The position numbers and the translations under genes are program-made. Under the pieces are notes generated by a model. That model was not told the origin of the DNA and did no database searches. It worked only from the letters and a program-made list of their open reading frames with translations. Below are positions 33,590-46,921 of a stretch of 64,000 nt of DNA, one piece after another. This DNA is from Ciona savignyi (lineage: Eukaryota; Chordata; Ascidiacea; Phlebobranchia; Cionidae). The DNA lies in assembly GCA_000149265.1 (NCBI GenBank), contig CH003024.1, positions 1,017,366-1,081,365 on the forward strand. The letters run 5' to 3'. The stretch's first letter is position 1, and every line of letters begins with the position of its first letter.

Positions 33590-33712
33590 ATGCTAGGTGA
33601 ATTGGAAGATGAGTGGGGAAATAACTTCACAAATCAACACATGTGGTCGGACAGGTGGCAGCCAATAGCTCATCCAATTAGCGATGTCGACCAGTGGGCG
33701 GAATTCCATTGA
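33590..33712 (+). CDS. Small terminal-exon candidate, unassigned
   Basis: After a good acceptor (tcctttgtttatttag), a phase-0 frame of 40 codons begins MLGELEDEWGNNFTNQHMWS and ends DVDQWAEFH-stop. It is acidic and rich in Trp, unlike chance AT-rich frames. It could be a small protein or the last exon of a gene starting upstream. No family recognised. Confidence 0.3.
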   Translation: MLGELEDEWGNNFTNQHMWSDRWQPIAHPISDVDQWAEFH

Positions 33713-35543
33713 TATATGCAAGGTACGAAAACGATGGACAATTATATCTTGCACCAGAACACCATCTACAATCGGGTTGTCGCACCTGCTTCAAAGATAT
33801 TATTGCTTATTAATCATTTACCAAAAGCCAAAGTAACTGTGTTGAATTAAACACTGTTATATGTTTCGCAACTGTTTTATTCGCTAGGATATACTCTATA
33901 AACAATTACCACCCGTACATTTATTCACCCGAAAAAAGCTTAAAAAATTAACACGGACAATTACGAAAAATGTGGCTAAAATATTTCTATCGTAGCATAA
34001 TGCAGAATTGGAATAACTTCACCTTTTCAAAAAGTATCTCACCTTACTAGAGCTAAACATCGTGTTGTTCCCTGTTGAATATATTATAACGTTACATCAT
34101 TTAAATAACTGTAGTGACATTCGCGGCTTAGCTATATTTTTGTGCATATTATTAAGTTTTGGTAAATTGTTTACGTATATAAGCCATTATTGCCTGCAGC
34201 ACGGCTGTGTGCGCCCGTTGTATATCATTTCCTTCGAACCAGCTATAATCCCCAAAGCAGTACTTCCTTTATAATCTTCCCACACATTGCGCCATACAAG
34301 CGCTTGTGTAGAAACTTTTTGTATCAGATTATTATCAGAAACGCGTTCTGAAATGTAGACAAGCACTGCCTGCTTGAAGATGATATCTTCAAGCATGTAT
34401 AATGAACCAGTTTAACTGTACGAATTGTATTGTATCAGATTGCAATATATCAATAAAGAAGTTTTTATGGAGTCCGGATTGCCATCTATTTTAGTCATGG
34501 CTGAGGTATGTTAGTTGGGGACCTCATGCCCGAATTAATGCAAGTACCAGGCGCAAATCCAAACCTTGACTTAAGAAAATAAGGAAGACCCCCACATAAC
34601 TAACTCCAGAAACATATCTCACTCCATACAGCGAAATGCACATAAATCCGTACCTACGATGGGTTCGAGAATATCTCACGATAATCCGTGCAACAATGGC
34701 CCCCGTGCTTTCTCATACACGGTTATAAGCCAGAAAATATCCTAAGTTATTGTTTTTATTATTCTTTAAGCTATATCCAAAATTAAAATTTTAACTGCTT
34801 ACTATTCGCACCCTTAAACAAACCGGCTTTCAAAATTAGAAGTAGATATACATTTATTAATCCATTGTTTTATTTGTGAGTGTGGTACACAATTATGATT
34901 GTTTGTTTAGATAATATTGCATTTTACTGTGTTTGTATATTGTAATGGTATACAACTTGTGTTGTCGGTGTGATGTTCGTAGAAAATTTAATCATAATTG
35001 TTAAAAAAATAAAAAACACTTTCGTATAAAATATTCCTGTTTATTCCATAGGAATGAAAAGAGCGTGTTATTACGAGGGAATTAATAAACCCTTGTAAAC
35101 CGTCAGATTACCTGAGTTATTGCAGTCTTTTAAATATGAATAACAAATTTCTTCTGTTTTCATTAATCGGTACGCAGATAAAAAGTCACGACGAGAAAAA
35201 TACGTAACACGTAAAAAACGCATTAACACACGAAGAAAAAACACAGGATAAAAATCCACAAGAAAAAGTTACATAGAAATAATGTAATAAGGTTCATCAC
35301 AGTTGTTATTTTTTCCTGTGACTTATTGTAACTCGTTTTATCTGTGATATTCCTAGATTTCCACCAATCTACTGGGGTGGGGCCACGTCCGTCAAGTGCC
35401 TTAACGTGGTACAAAACTCTCGCCAGGTTTCAATCCAACAACCCATCGTATATTTAAACCCCTTTGCAACACAACATAGCTATTTTTGCTTTTTTCAATG
35501 TTCTTTTATCAACCGAGGAATCTACTGCATTGCTTGAGCCGAG

Positions 35544-36001
35544 CAGGGCCGGTTTTAGGCCGATTTGACCGATTAGATCAAATTGGGCCCCCGCACCTTG
35601 AAAAGGGCGCCCCGCGCTGAGCGGGGGTCTTTCTGTATTACGAGGTTTAAAATACTACTGAAACGTAAAATAAAAAGTGAAATAATATTCTTTCTCATAA
35701 TATCAATTTGTTATGCATCGTAACTAAGTCAAATTTATATTTCTGTGTCTGTCTGTTACGTCATAATGAATATGGTTGCTAAACAATATAAATATGTTTG
35801 GAAGTAAAACAATATATCGTAAATAAGTATCCACATTACCTTTAATTTGTTTTATAGCAAGTATTAAATGTCTATTTTTTTAGTTTGTATGTACTGGTAT
35901 GTATTTTATGATATACAAACACCCATAAATTTTGCTATGAAGAGTATGGGTCCTGCCATCACATTTCTAATTGGGCCCCGCGGTTCCTAGCACCGGGCCT
36001 G
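35544..36001. mobile_element. Nonautonomous hAT-type element with 8-base target duplication
   Basis: The ends CAGGGCCGGTTTTAGG and, inverted, CAGGCCCGGTGCTAGG form terminal inverted repeats. They are bordered by a perfect 8-base direct repeat GAGCCGAG at 35536-35543 and 36002-36009, the target-site length of hAT elements. Internal sequence is 458 bases, AT-rich, with no transposase frame. Confidence 0.9.
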
Positions 36002-36059
36002 GAGCCGAGATCATCTTTCTCGTGTTTCTATACTAACCTTAATGGTTTAGTTTGTTCGT

Positions 36060-36185
36060 AAATTTTTTATGGGGCTTAAGGATTGAACTATTATATGCTC
36101 GTTTCAAACACCGTTTTTGAATATAAAAATGGTATATGTATCGGTCGTGTTAACCATTCGGCCACACGACCGTATCTATGTTTTC
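36060..36185 (-). repeat. tRNA-like pseudogene or SINE head
   Basis: Minus strand reads cggtcgtgtggccgaatggttaa, a box A typical of Ser/Leu tRNAs, and about 60 bases later a box-B-like GTTCAATCC. Too degenerate for a functional tRNA. Confidence 0.4.
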
Positions 36186-38046
36186 TTATTAAGTAATAAT
36201 TTCCACCAGGTGGCCTGTTGACTATATTTTAAATATAGAAGCTCTCAATAAAGTTTCGCCAGAAGGTTTTTGAACTAAGAAGCTTGTCCAAGATAACAGT
36301 GCAAGAATATATATGCTTTTATTCTAATTTTTGCCTTTTTTAAATTTTGTAACTATTCCATGTTTATATTTTAATTTATATTCAACATACCTTCAAGGAA
36401 TGGAAGAACGAACAACATGGGGGCGACATATTTGTCGTGACAAGGCTGATTTGATGGACAAGTCATTACTTCACCATTAAATTAAAGTTGGCGCTATTAA
36501 ATGCAGTTTAGCCAGACTGTTTTTTTGAGTCATACAACAGTTCGGCTGGTGCCATTCTCGCCGTCTGTATTTCGAAATATGTAATTATTAATTTATACCG
36601 TTGTGTACAATAAAAAGAGTAATTTTTTAAGATTAAAACAAAATTTTTAAAGAATAAAAATTGCATCTTTAAATATTAAAACACGTAACATTTAAAGAAA
36701 ACATGTGCTGCAACAAATGGATGATGTGAATTGATGATAATAAATAAGTTAAAAATGTAGAAATAGTTATGCCAGAATATAATGGAGATGACACATGAAG
36801 AAAAAAATCCAGCGCAACTTCTTCGCCGTCACGTACATAAACTGGTGTTACACAAATAGTAATGTTAAATTTTTATATTTAAGTTTATCAACCATAATTG
36901 CCTTCCTTGTTTTTGATTGAAAATCATGTCCTAAACACATTGTGTGTTTCTACAATATTATTAGTTATTTTGCATCTGTTATGCTAAAGAACTAAATACA
37001 CGCAAATATAATTGTCTAATAACAATGTTTCAACGACGAAAAACGACCTGAGCCACTTAAAGTGCTCATAAACATATAGGTGTGGATACATTTATGGTGA
37101 AAACTTGTTGTTTTGCGTTGTTTTGCTTATTTGAATTCAAAATGTTTTTAAGGGTATAAATTGTTCTCTTGTTTATTTAAGGGCTGGTATTTAAACAAAT
37201 CGTAAACTTATTTATAGTTGTGGGAACAAATTTGCAATTAAATTTAGAACCAGACTACCTTCGTACATTGAAAATTTTATGAAAGCAAATCAACCATCCG
37301 GCACCATTCAAAAACATCTTTATTTAAATTAAGTCAACAAAACATCTATGCTTTATTTAAATAAAACTGATCAGCTGAAGAAAATGGTGTGAAGCTTGGC
37401 ACTTGCCGTTTCCAACCATACCAAGGTCAGCCATACCAGACCATGTTAGTCAGCATAACATTTACATTTGCACCATGACAGTGTGTATTTACTCGTCAGA
37501 TCCGTCTGCGTGATGTTTTGTATACATTAAATAACGAATTCAAACTCATCACCAAAATCGTGACTATAGCGTGTGCTAATTTGAGCTTTATTTATTGAAT
37601 GATTAACTAACTCGCAAGAAACGGAATTTTATTAAATGATTAACTAACTCAAGAAACGGTATTTTTATTTCGTTTCCTTAATTAAGTCGAAAGGCAACAT
37701 CCTGTACTGTCACGATATTTGCTTTTTTTAGTCAACGTAACGCAAATGTCACACGGAAAATGTCTTTACAAGTAGCCACCTGACCAACTGTCTATAAATA
37801 TTAATCTCCAGTTTTAATGCAATGACGAACACCTTTTAGTCACATACATGCTTCCACTGCCGAACGTTTCACGGTATCCTCTTTTATGTGTTGTGACACG
37901 CAAAGAGCTCACAAGTGAATTGACTCAGAAATAAAAAAGGAGTTTATCAAATGGACGTTTCCCAAAATAAATCACGCACGTTCTTTCGCAGGAGCGTCTT
38001 TTATAAATGATTCAGCATCCTTCTTTCGCGACGTGTGCCCACCGGG

Positions 38047-38106
38047 CTATATATATATGAGACAGTTAGTTTCATAATATAAAATATATTGTCATAGCTA
38101 CAAGGA
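38047..38106 (+). promoter_or_regulatory. Putative core promoter of the multicopper oxidase
   Basis: A TATA-like run (tatatatatat, about 38048-38058) lies about 50 bases before the start codon at 38107, which would give a 5' UTR of about 20-30 bases. Confidence 0.4.
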
Positions 38107-41100
38107 ATGCTTGATTTTAAGCTTGCTCTGTGTTGTGTCTACTTTCTGGCAATACCAACTTATGGTCAGCTTTGTAGCAACACTAACCCTTGTACGTTCT
38201 TTCGAGGTACGTTTGCTACTTACATATACCATGCAAATTAGTAATATGGATCAGGATATTTCGTACAATATTAGGCAAACTTACGTTTTTAAAATGTATC
38301 TCTAACTTTAAAGGAAATGAATCTTTTGAGGAACCAGACGTTTTGGAATCAGAACACGGGTTTTTATCAGTTCACCTGAGACTGGACATGACTGAGTTGA
38401 CCGTCGATTGGCTGAGATTGAAAAGGCGCACTTTTAATGGCAAGCTTGCGGCACCTACTTGGCTTGTAAGGCCCGGCGACACCATCTACCTTACAGTGGT
38501 AAGTTATGTTAGGGATATGATATTCTTATTTATAACTTAAATGCAGATGTCGTTATAGCATGGGTAATCTGCAGATTAGTGTCTCAAAATAGTCTGCCCC
38601 ATTAGGCTACCAGTGTGTCTTTAACCGTCGGGAAAAGTTTTCGCGTCGCATTAATGTCGAAAATAAACTCTTTAATATTAATTCTTTATTGGGACCAATT
38701 CCAGAGTAATTTATTGGGACCAATTCCAGAGTAATTTATTGGGACCAAATTCGGCCAACGAAACAGGCCACAATACATTGCACAAGCCCAATACCACCAA
38801 TATCCACGTACATGGACTACACATCTCACCAGAGGTACTTGTTTATTAACATATTTATTATTAAATTCAGTACTTTGCTAATCGGGCTTTTAAAATATAT
38901 TTTGCAACTTAAAAACAGGGAATTTCCGACAACGTGTTCCTTGAAATCGGTCCTGGTGAAACACAAGACTATGTATTTGATATACATACTGACCATCCGG
39001 CTGGGACGTATTGGTATCACCCTCACTTCCACGGTTCCAGCGCTTTTCAGGTAGAGTTGCCATTTTGCAAGTGAAGTTCTGAGTGTGAAGTTGTTTGCTA
39101 GTGAAGTTCTCAACCAAAATTTGAGATGTTCGTTTAAAGTTATTTGATCATCTATTAGCGTAGAAAATCGGTTTTAAATTCTCATTGGACGTGTAGCAAA
39201 GTTTCCTCTTTAGTTTGTGTTGACCGAATAGCTTAGTATGTTAGTGGATATATCAGTTGTATGAAAATAAGAGTAGTGTCTCAATTATACACCACATAGT
39301 GCAGTATAAGAGGTAAACCGACGGTAGGCGCAAGATAATCTGGAAATTATCGGCGTGAGAAAGTTCCATTACACATTCTCGAGGTAGTCTGGCCAATGCG
39401 CCTATGATAACGCTATTTTTCGTTTTCCAATTCTCGAGGATAAACTTAAATATCCTATCCATCACAGTTGAACCTTCTGTTTTGGGGCAAATGCTTGCAT
39501 AGTATGACTGATCAAAATACCACAACAAAAACAAAATAGACTATATTGACTAAGGTACAACGAAAAACAGAAACATTTAGCTGAGATAAAACCGACAGTG
39601 GCGCGTGAAAACGTTTTCTTACGCATTCTCGAGGTAATCTGAACATTGCGCGTTTTTTAACACTTCTTGCATTTAAAACATACATGTCATATCCAAAACA
39701 TAAATATGCATATCCAATTTAGCACAATTTGAACCTAAAGTTTTGTCTCTGTCTGCTTGCATAGTATGACTGATTAAAATACCACAACAAAAACAAACTA
39801 TATTGGTCCGACCAGTTAGTCTGGTGGATTAGTGCGACGCCCTACAACCGAATGTTTGCAGGTGCGAAACTGGTCGATTGCTAGTCGGTTGTGTCCTTGG
39901 GCAAGGCAGTTAACGGACATAGCCTGAACCCAGCAGATTAATGGGTTCTACTAAATTGAAGGAATGTTTATATCATACACAACACACTGCAATAGCTCCG
40001 ATAACCTGACGGTAAGCGCGAGGTGATCTGACGATTGCCCGTGTGCTAACCCCCTTGGTTTTCCCATTTACGGGGATAAAGGCAACACACTAATCGACCA
40101 CGCTATTCGGTCGGTTTTCCTAACAGTTTACCCAGAATGGCTTATTGATTAAAAATACACTAAGCACTTTAGGCAAAGTATCGCTTTTAGATTAAAACAA
40201 GTAGTTTGGCTTTTTACTTTGTGACTACGTAACCTTTGTTAATTTTTGGTAAATATGTAAAAAATGTAAAAGCATTAACTGTTTGCGGTTAGGTAACGAG
40301 CGGCATGTCTGGTCTCATTATTATTGAGGATCGACCACTCGACCTTCCAAAGTCACTTAGAAAATGCTCTTGTCCTCTTAACTGTGAACACGACATCAAC
40401 ATGTTGGTGCAACCGACTTTGCAATACAGCTTAAGTAGCGACCCTATCATTTTTGGCCAAATGCAAGAAGAAATCGGGGACGATCCGCTTTTCAGGTATT
40501 CACTTCATTAATAAACGCAAAGCTTACTGACGGTCCTTTGCCAAATGATTAGCGCGACTTATTACTATGCAGGATTATATAAAAAAAATCTTAAGGACGG
40601 GCCCATCGAAGACTCGAAACTTAGCCCCACAAAAAAGAAGATTTATAGTCTGACCGGTTAGTCCGACGGTTTAGTGCGACGCCTTTCAACCGAAAGTTTG
40701 TAAAAAACTGGTCGCTGGCGAGTCGGCTGTGTACTTGGGAAAGGCACTTAACGGAAATTGACTGAACCCAGCGGATTAATGGGTTCTGCCAAAATAAAGA
40801 AACCTGTCTATCATACACAACACACTGAAATAGCTCCGGTAACCCGACGGTGGGCCCGAGGTGATCTGACGATTGCTCGTGTGTTAACCCCCTTGGTTTT
40901 CCCATTCACGGGAATAAACATGAATATCCTATCCTATAGCGTACTTGACCACGTTCAGCTTATAATGACATTTTCTGTGAGTAAGATTCTTAGCCGTCTT
41001 AATCAATTCATTCATACATTTTAGGAACGACCAGTATATCACCCCAAACGGACTCACTTTATCGGAATGGCTGCTTAATTCCACCAATGCAGTAAACTAT

Positions 41101-44100
41101 TTTACTGTCAATGGACAATTACACCCTCTGCTCACTTTTAAAGCCGGTAGAATGAAGCGTATGCGGTAAGAAGTTTATGTGTAATGGTTACACTCTGTGT
41201 TCCATTTTAGTATCAGTGTGAAAAAATACGTTTTTACAATCTGTATTTTACAACTTGTATTTTACAGGCAAATATTTAAAAAAATGTATTTTAATGCCCT
41301 CTAAAAGATTTAAATTAAGTGTCTAACCACAGTTATAGTCTAACTACTGAAGTGTCTAACCACTCTACTGAAGTGTCTAACCACAAAAGATTAAAATTAA
41401 TTCACAGAGGTTTCATATAGCAATATTTATTTCATCAATCCGTTTGATCTACAGGTTTGCTAATGCCGGTGGTGCCCATACACTTGAGTTGGAAGTCACT
41501 GCTTCTGCAAGTGGGGCCACTTGTCAGTGGAGAGAGATCGCGCACGACGGTGTGTACTTGAAAGCGCCACAAATCCCGAGAACCGGACAAACTCTGGTCG
41601 AGGCCGGCTCACGAGTGGACTGGATGATAAAGTGCGAACACCCTGGCTTGTATGAGGTATGCTGAAAAGTAGTGACCTTAGGCAAATTTACAAAAAAAAT
41701 ACAAAAATTAAAAATGTATTTGACAGGAAAAAAAAGCTTTGGAGTACAATATGCCCATTCACATGTTTAGCATCCACTTTAAAATTAAAATTGGCGTTTC
41801 ATCCAGATTCGCTCAGTGGTGAAAGAATCTAACGACCAGTCAATGGGTAGATTAGATCGATTCAACGGCCTCATTGCGACGATTAATGTTGTCAGTCCTA
41901 GGCGAGCACGTCGGAATTGGAACTTTCCTACCTATTTGCCAGCACTTCCAGCAAATATGCCAGACCTGATCGAAGTGGACGAAAGATATGTCGAAAAGTT
42001 CATATACGAGCTCGGCTCCGGGAATACCGTGAACAGGGAACTCTTTCCTGAAACCGGAAACAAAATCCGGTAAGTAGTTTAGTTTAGTTTTTTGTTTCCA
42101 CGATGAAAACATAAATCAGGACTATTAAAGAAAATTGAAAAACGGGGAAAACGGCAAAACGACAGTCGTTAGAACACGTCTAAAAACAAGCAGTAATTTA
42201 TTACTGTTCGGTAAAATTGACGTGGACGCTAAACCAAAAGACGTGGCCGCCAAACCCCAAAAAAGTAGACCTTTTCGTGCAGGTTCTTTTATTCTCAATA
42301 AGCGTCTGTAAAAACGAAAACAAATTAGGGACAAAAAAATAAATCCGTTTATTGCAGACATAAAATGCGGCTAGACAGCGTGCAAGAGTGGACTTTCGTG
42401 AACGCTCAACCTGTGATGCGTCATCCAATGCACATTCACGTCAATCATTTCCAGGTTGGTTTATAAGTTCATACGTGCTACCATCGCTATTTTAGCGTGT
42501 TAAATAACACGAAGAGTCTCAGCGTTTGTTTATCCTGTTTATCGCTGGGTTCAGACAAAGTGCGCTGCACGAATAGCCTGCGACTGATTTCGATCCGACA
42601 TCCGTCCGAAATATTTATCAAACTTTTCATATCAGACCAATATAACATTGCTGATGCAGCGGGGTATGGTACAGTCTATCGAATATTTTAAAAATATTTA
42701 TTTAAAATTGCAGGTTATTCGATACAACAAATACAACGGACCGGTTGCATGGTTCGACTTTCTGGGAGAAAGAGGAACCTTCGAGAGGTTTGTGGATCAA
42801 AACGGAACGCACTGTGAATATCAATGGGATGGTTTTAAACCGAGTGAGTAAAACTGTTTTACCGTATTTTCCCTAGATAAAGCTAAAAAGTAGAGCTGAT
42901 ACGAGTCGTCCGGTGTCATTTATATTCCGAGAAACGTCAAACATTTATGCTCCTTCATAGACCGATCATTTGCCACATAAGGTGACGTTCAACCAATTAT
43001 TCTCTCTATCTCTTCAATGAAAACTAAATTCACAAAAATAGCTGTCACTCAAAATTCTGCTATAGCAAGTCTTAGTTTTTTTTCACAGTTTAAATTTAAA
43101 ACTTGGATCTGTAACCTAAACCGTAAAGCAGCTAGAAGATGCACAATCAACACCATTATTGCATGAAGCACTTCTTCACTACCTTAAAACACAGTTAAAC
43201 GAGAACACCGGCGCGCAGCCTAGAACATGCTGCTTTTAACCGTACAAACGTTGGGACAATTGTTACTTAGCTAAGCACACATTTAAATGCCATGACATTA
43301 GTCTTTTATTTAGTTATACGCCATCTGAAATAATCGTTCTTCCATCGCAGGGTTCTTAGCATATTGCAGCCCATATATAAAAGTAGGTTCGGATTTTCCT
43401 TTAATCTCCAGGTCCACATCAAACAGATTTGAATGCATACCATCATTTCTTTTACTGTTTCGTCAGTTAAACTTGTTTTGTCAGAATGCAATAGCTTAAG
43501 CCTCTTCATACCACATACACGCACGTATAAAGTTTCCATCATCACAGACAGCATTCCCTTGACCGATACAATTGCTGCATTTATGGCTGACAATTCTATT
43601 TTTATATTCGATTGTGCCCTAAATATTAAATTTTTAAACCCTAGCCATATTTGTTTTGGCAGCTTATCTGCTATCTATCGTGTCTTTGGGAAGTTGCATT
43701 GAAACCCAACCCATCAGTTTACGTTTTGGTTATTTTCGTATTGGTATGAAGAGAGTATTCCACGGTCACCGTTGAATTGCTATTTAAAGCAATTTTGTTG
43801 TTTAGGGATTTACAAGAAATATATACCAATTTCCTTTTTTTAATTCGGGTTTTTAAACGTTGTTTTTTCAATAAGGCGCAAAATTTCACTTTCGGTCAGC
43901 TATTCCATGGACAGTTTGACCAGGCAAAGGAGGGGTTTGGCACCTTGCTTGAGCAAGTCGCTTCTGCTTCTCCATCATCGTTTTACCAAAAGCTAAACAC
44001 GCTTAACGCCTTTCAGCCGAATGGTTTCCGGTTCGAAACTGGTCACTAGAGAGTAGGTTGTGTCCTTGGGCAAGGCACTTTACGGACATCGCCTGAACCC

Positions 44101-46428
44101 AGCGGCCTAATAGGTTCTACTAAATTAAAGGAACGTGTAAATCATACACAACACACTACAATAGCTCCGGTAACCCGACGGTGGGTGCGAGGTGATCTGA
44201 CGATTGCCCTTGTGTTAACCCCCTTGGTTTTTCCATTTACGGGGATACACATGAATATCCTATCCTATCCCCCTACCCTCTTAACCATGACTTGTATACT
44301 CCAACAGCTCAACCCACCAACAATGTTCAACTACCATCAATCATTCACTCCACCCTCGGTCACGAAATGCGTTACAACAACACTGTTGGTGCCCTCGGGT
44401 ACGTCAATTTGGGAGACTACAGAGAAACAATACCAATTCCACCTCTTGGCAATGTAACGGTCAGTGACCAAATAGTTATATCTACGTTGGTACGTTGTCA
44501 ACGTTATGTGATGTGAAGGTTATATATGTTGACGACGCAGTATATGTTGACGACAATGCTGCAGATTTTCTTATTAATCAACTCAAATGATTTGACCTGG
44601 GCAAGATACTTAAAAAGATCAAATGCAGCTAAAAATGAATTTGATAAAACAACTTTTTCGTTGAATACACGAAGTTTATTATGTATGCATCTATACTTCT
44701 AAGTTTAGCCTGGTACATTGTAGGTTGTTCATTAATTAAAAAACAGCATGATTTACCTTAACCAAGATACTCGCTCTTTATAATTTGAAACCAATGCTAT
44801 AACAAACCACAACCATTACCGCCTAAAATGTCTTCCTTCATTCTCACTTTTATTCCTGTAGATCCGATTCATTCCATCCTTTTTTACCGGCACTGTGGTA
44901 ACGCATTGCCACAACACTGTGCACTCCGACAGGGGAATGATGATGTTGGCGGAAATAGTGGGACAAGGTAAGTCCGGCCGCTTAGTCTGACGGTTAAGTG
45001 CGTCGCCTTTCAATCGAAAGGTTGCAGGTTCGAAACCGATCGCTAGCCAGTCGGTTATGTCCTTGGGCAAGTCATTTTATCGCCATTGCCTGAACACATT
45101 GGATTAATGGGTTCTACCAAATTAAAGGAGCGTGTGAATCATGCACAACACACTGCAATAGTTACGTTTACCGACGGTGGGCACAACGTGATCTAACGAT
45201 TGCTCGTGTGTTAACCCTTGGTTTTCCCATGCACGGGATAAACATTAATATCCTATCCTATCTTTTTCTATTCTCTGCCTGAATCCGTATATTATGTTAA
45301 TAGTTTCCAATTATTTTAAGCTCATGTTACAACCACCTTGTGTTTGGCCATTCACGATGATAAAAATAATTGTACTACCACATCCTGTGGACAGTCATAG
45401 GTTTGTTCTATTGGCTAAGTTTATATATTTTTTTCTTCCAAGTCGACCGTAGGTTTATAAGAAATTACAGTCTTTATATACCTTTTATTATATTTACCAT
45501 AATTACTGTGCATTGTATAGATCGCAATTATCCGATTCCGCTTATAGAATTCCAATATAGACTGTAGAATTTAAACCGTATCCTACGCGACCCTATGGTC
45601 GTGGTATGTCAATCAAATCGGTAGTCTTGTCAGCGATTTAGTGACTGCCCATCAAACACATCACTGTAGTGGCAGAAAAGTGTATTATACAGTTCCGGTG
45701 CAGTGAAGTAGATGAAATGAACAGTTGCGACTAAACGACTAAATTTCTGAGGTGTTCAACCACGATTCGATCAACCTTATACAAATAGAATACACAGTTA
45801 GCAATTCAAATAGAGGCAGTTTAGCATAACACATATAGTACCTTAAACACTTTCACAATTGCAAATGCTACACAATAGCTAGATTTAAACATTGAAGTAT
45901 TGCAATTAAGCTAGGTGGAATATTACTGCTACAATATCAGCATAACATATACTGCAGCCACAACACAAGCTACACTAAACAATTTGGAAAACTGGCGTAC
46001 ACATCGTACACAAACATGGCTGATCTAATTTGGCATGGCAGTTAGACAAAGAAATGTCGCATTCCGTAACGCATGGTGGTTTTGCCCGTTACGCATGGTG
46101 GTTTTGGTAACAATGGAAATAATAGAAATCGTATACAACAATTTTGGGATTAATAACCGTAACATAGACTATAATTTTAGACGAATCCATTGACGGGGCG
46201 CGCGTGGACTGGAACGGAACTTATCCCACCACCTGTCACCTGGGCGACTACCATCCTTCAATGCCGACCCCCGCTCCATTAAATACTACTTCATCTCCAC
46301 AACCAATCGATTTCTTTGAGTTTTTCAGTTACATGACTCGGAGGCAGCAAAATAACTACGCAGATTATTTCGTCCGCCCAGAATATTACCATAACTTGTA
46401 CAGGAATTCCGTAGATTTTGTTTCGTGA
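38107..46428 (+). CDS. Secreted multicopper oxidase (laccase-like), 13 exons, 697 aa
   Basis: Exons: 38107-38206, 38314-38498, 38730-38834, 38919-39050, 40293-40495, 41025-41165, 41455-41656, 41807-42069, 42358-42454, 42714-42843, 44308-44489, 44862-44967, 46181-46428. The lengths sum to 2094 bases and all phases agree. The N-terminus (MLDFKLALCCVYFLAIPTYG) is a signal peptide. Cupredoxin domain 1 has FNGKLAAPTWLVRPGDTIYL, HVHGLH and YWYHPHFHGS. Domain 3 has HPMHIHVNHF and THCHNTVHSDRGMM. Together these supply the His and Cys ligands for the type 1, 2 and 3 copper sites, with a Met in the axial position, so the enzyme should be active. The family oxidises phenols or metals and reduces oxygen to water; in a tunicate a tunic or phenoloxidase role is possible, but not shown. 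The C-terminal tail is Pro/Thr-rich, then aromatic. Several introns carry SINEs. Confidence 0.9.
38680..38750 (+). repeat. Tandem 25-base repeat duplicating a splice acceptor
   Basis: The unit ttattgggaccaattccag plus agtaat occurs 2.5 times, placing acceptors at 38704 and 38729. Only the second keeps the multicopper oxidase frame; use of the first leads to a stop after nine codons. Confidence 0.85.
39285..39460 (+). mobile_element. SINE, diverged partial copy
   Basis: Has gtctcaattatacaccacat, ccgacggtaggcgcaagata and a diverged tail gaggataaacttaaatatcc. In multicopper oxidase intron 4. Confidence 0.5.
39806..40080 (+). mobile_element. SINE, full length
   Basis: Starts ggtccgaccagttagtctgg and keeps all blocks through cccatttacggggataaa. 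It lies in multicopper oxidase intron 4, in the sense orientation. Confidence 0.85.
40645..40938 (+). mobile_element. SINE, full length
   Basis: Starts tagtctgaccggttagtccg and ends atgaatatcctatcctat. It lies in multicopper oxidase intron 5, about 90 bases before the next exon. Confidence 0.85.
43306..43702. other. Unassigned open stretch in a multicopper oxidase intron
   Basis: Open frames of about 90 codons occur on both strands in the 1.5-kb intron 42844-44307. Neither resembles a family I know. A remnant of a mobile element is possible. Confidence 0.2.
44010..44270 (+). mobile_element. SINE just upstream of a splice acceptor
   Basis: From gcctttcagccgaatggttt to the tail atgaatatcctatcctat. 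It ends about 37 bases before the exon at 44308, so the pyrimidine tract region directly follows the SINE tail. Confidence 0.85.
44973..45262 (+). mobile_element. SINE directly after a splice donor
   Basis: Begins gtccggccgcttagtctgac, overlapping the donor gtaagtcc of the multicopper oxidase exon 44862-44967, and ends attaatatcctatcctat. Confidence 0.85.
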
Positions 46429-46890
46429 TGTCTGTATAAAGGACAACATTGCATACTTGTTTAACCGATGTATCTACAGTTGTATATAAACCATAAAAAG
46501 TGCACTAAAATTACAACAGACTTTAATGTAAAACATCTGTGCTGAAATATTCGTAAATCTGACCCAAATGTACTCTTTTTAACTAAACATTGAAAAGAAG
46601 TTTGGTTTGACTATGGGACCGATGCGTTTATGCTTGCAGAAACAAAACTATGGCAGTCCGGTTAAAAAAATCTGGAATGTTGGATAACATGGACCTGGCG
46701 TGCACATATCTGACAATATCATATATTGTGTAATGAACCTGGATAACAAGATCGGAGAACTACAGTAAAGTGATGGGACAACAATTTTTATTTTCTAGTT
46801 GAAATATAGTCAATTTGTTTTTAAATATGATCCATATGTTTTACTACAGGTACCTATTTTTTTAATGCAATGCCACTTATATATACGATT

Positions 46891-46921
<31 letters not shown>

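Larger units (their letters stand above)
33713..38046. other. Intergenic region upstream of the multicopper oxidase
   Basis: Contains a complete hAT-type element (35544-36001) and a tRNA-like repeat (36060-36185). A short minus-strand SINE trace lies at about 35085-35135. Otherwise AT-rich with no coding signal. Confidence 0.5.

Noticed and set aside
36060-36185. Functional tRNA gene
   Set aside because: Box A is good, but the cloverleaf cannot be completed and the box B spacing and acceptor stem are poor.
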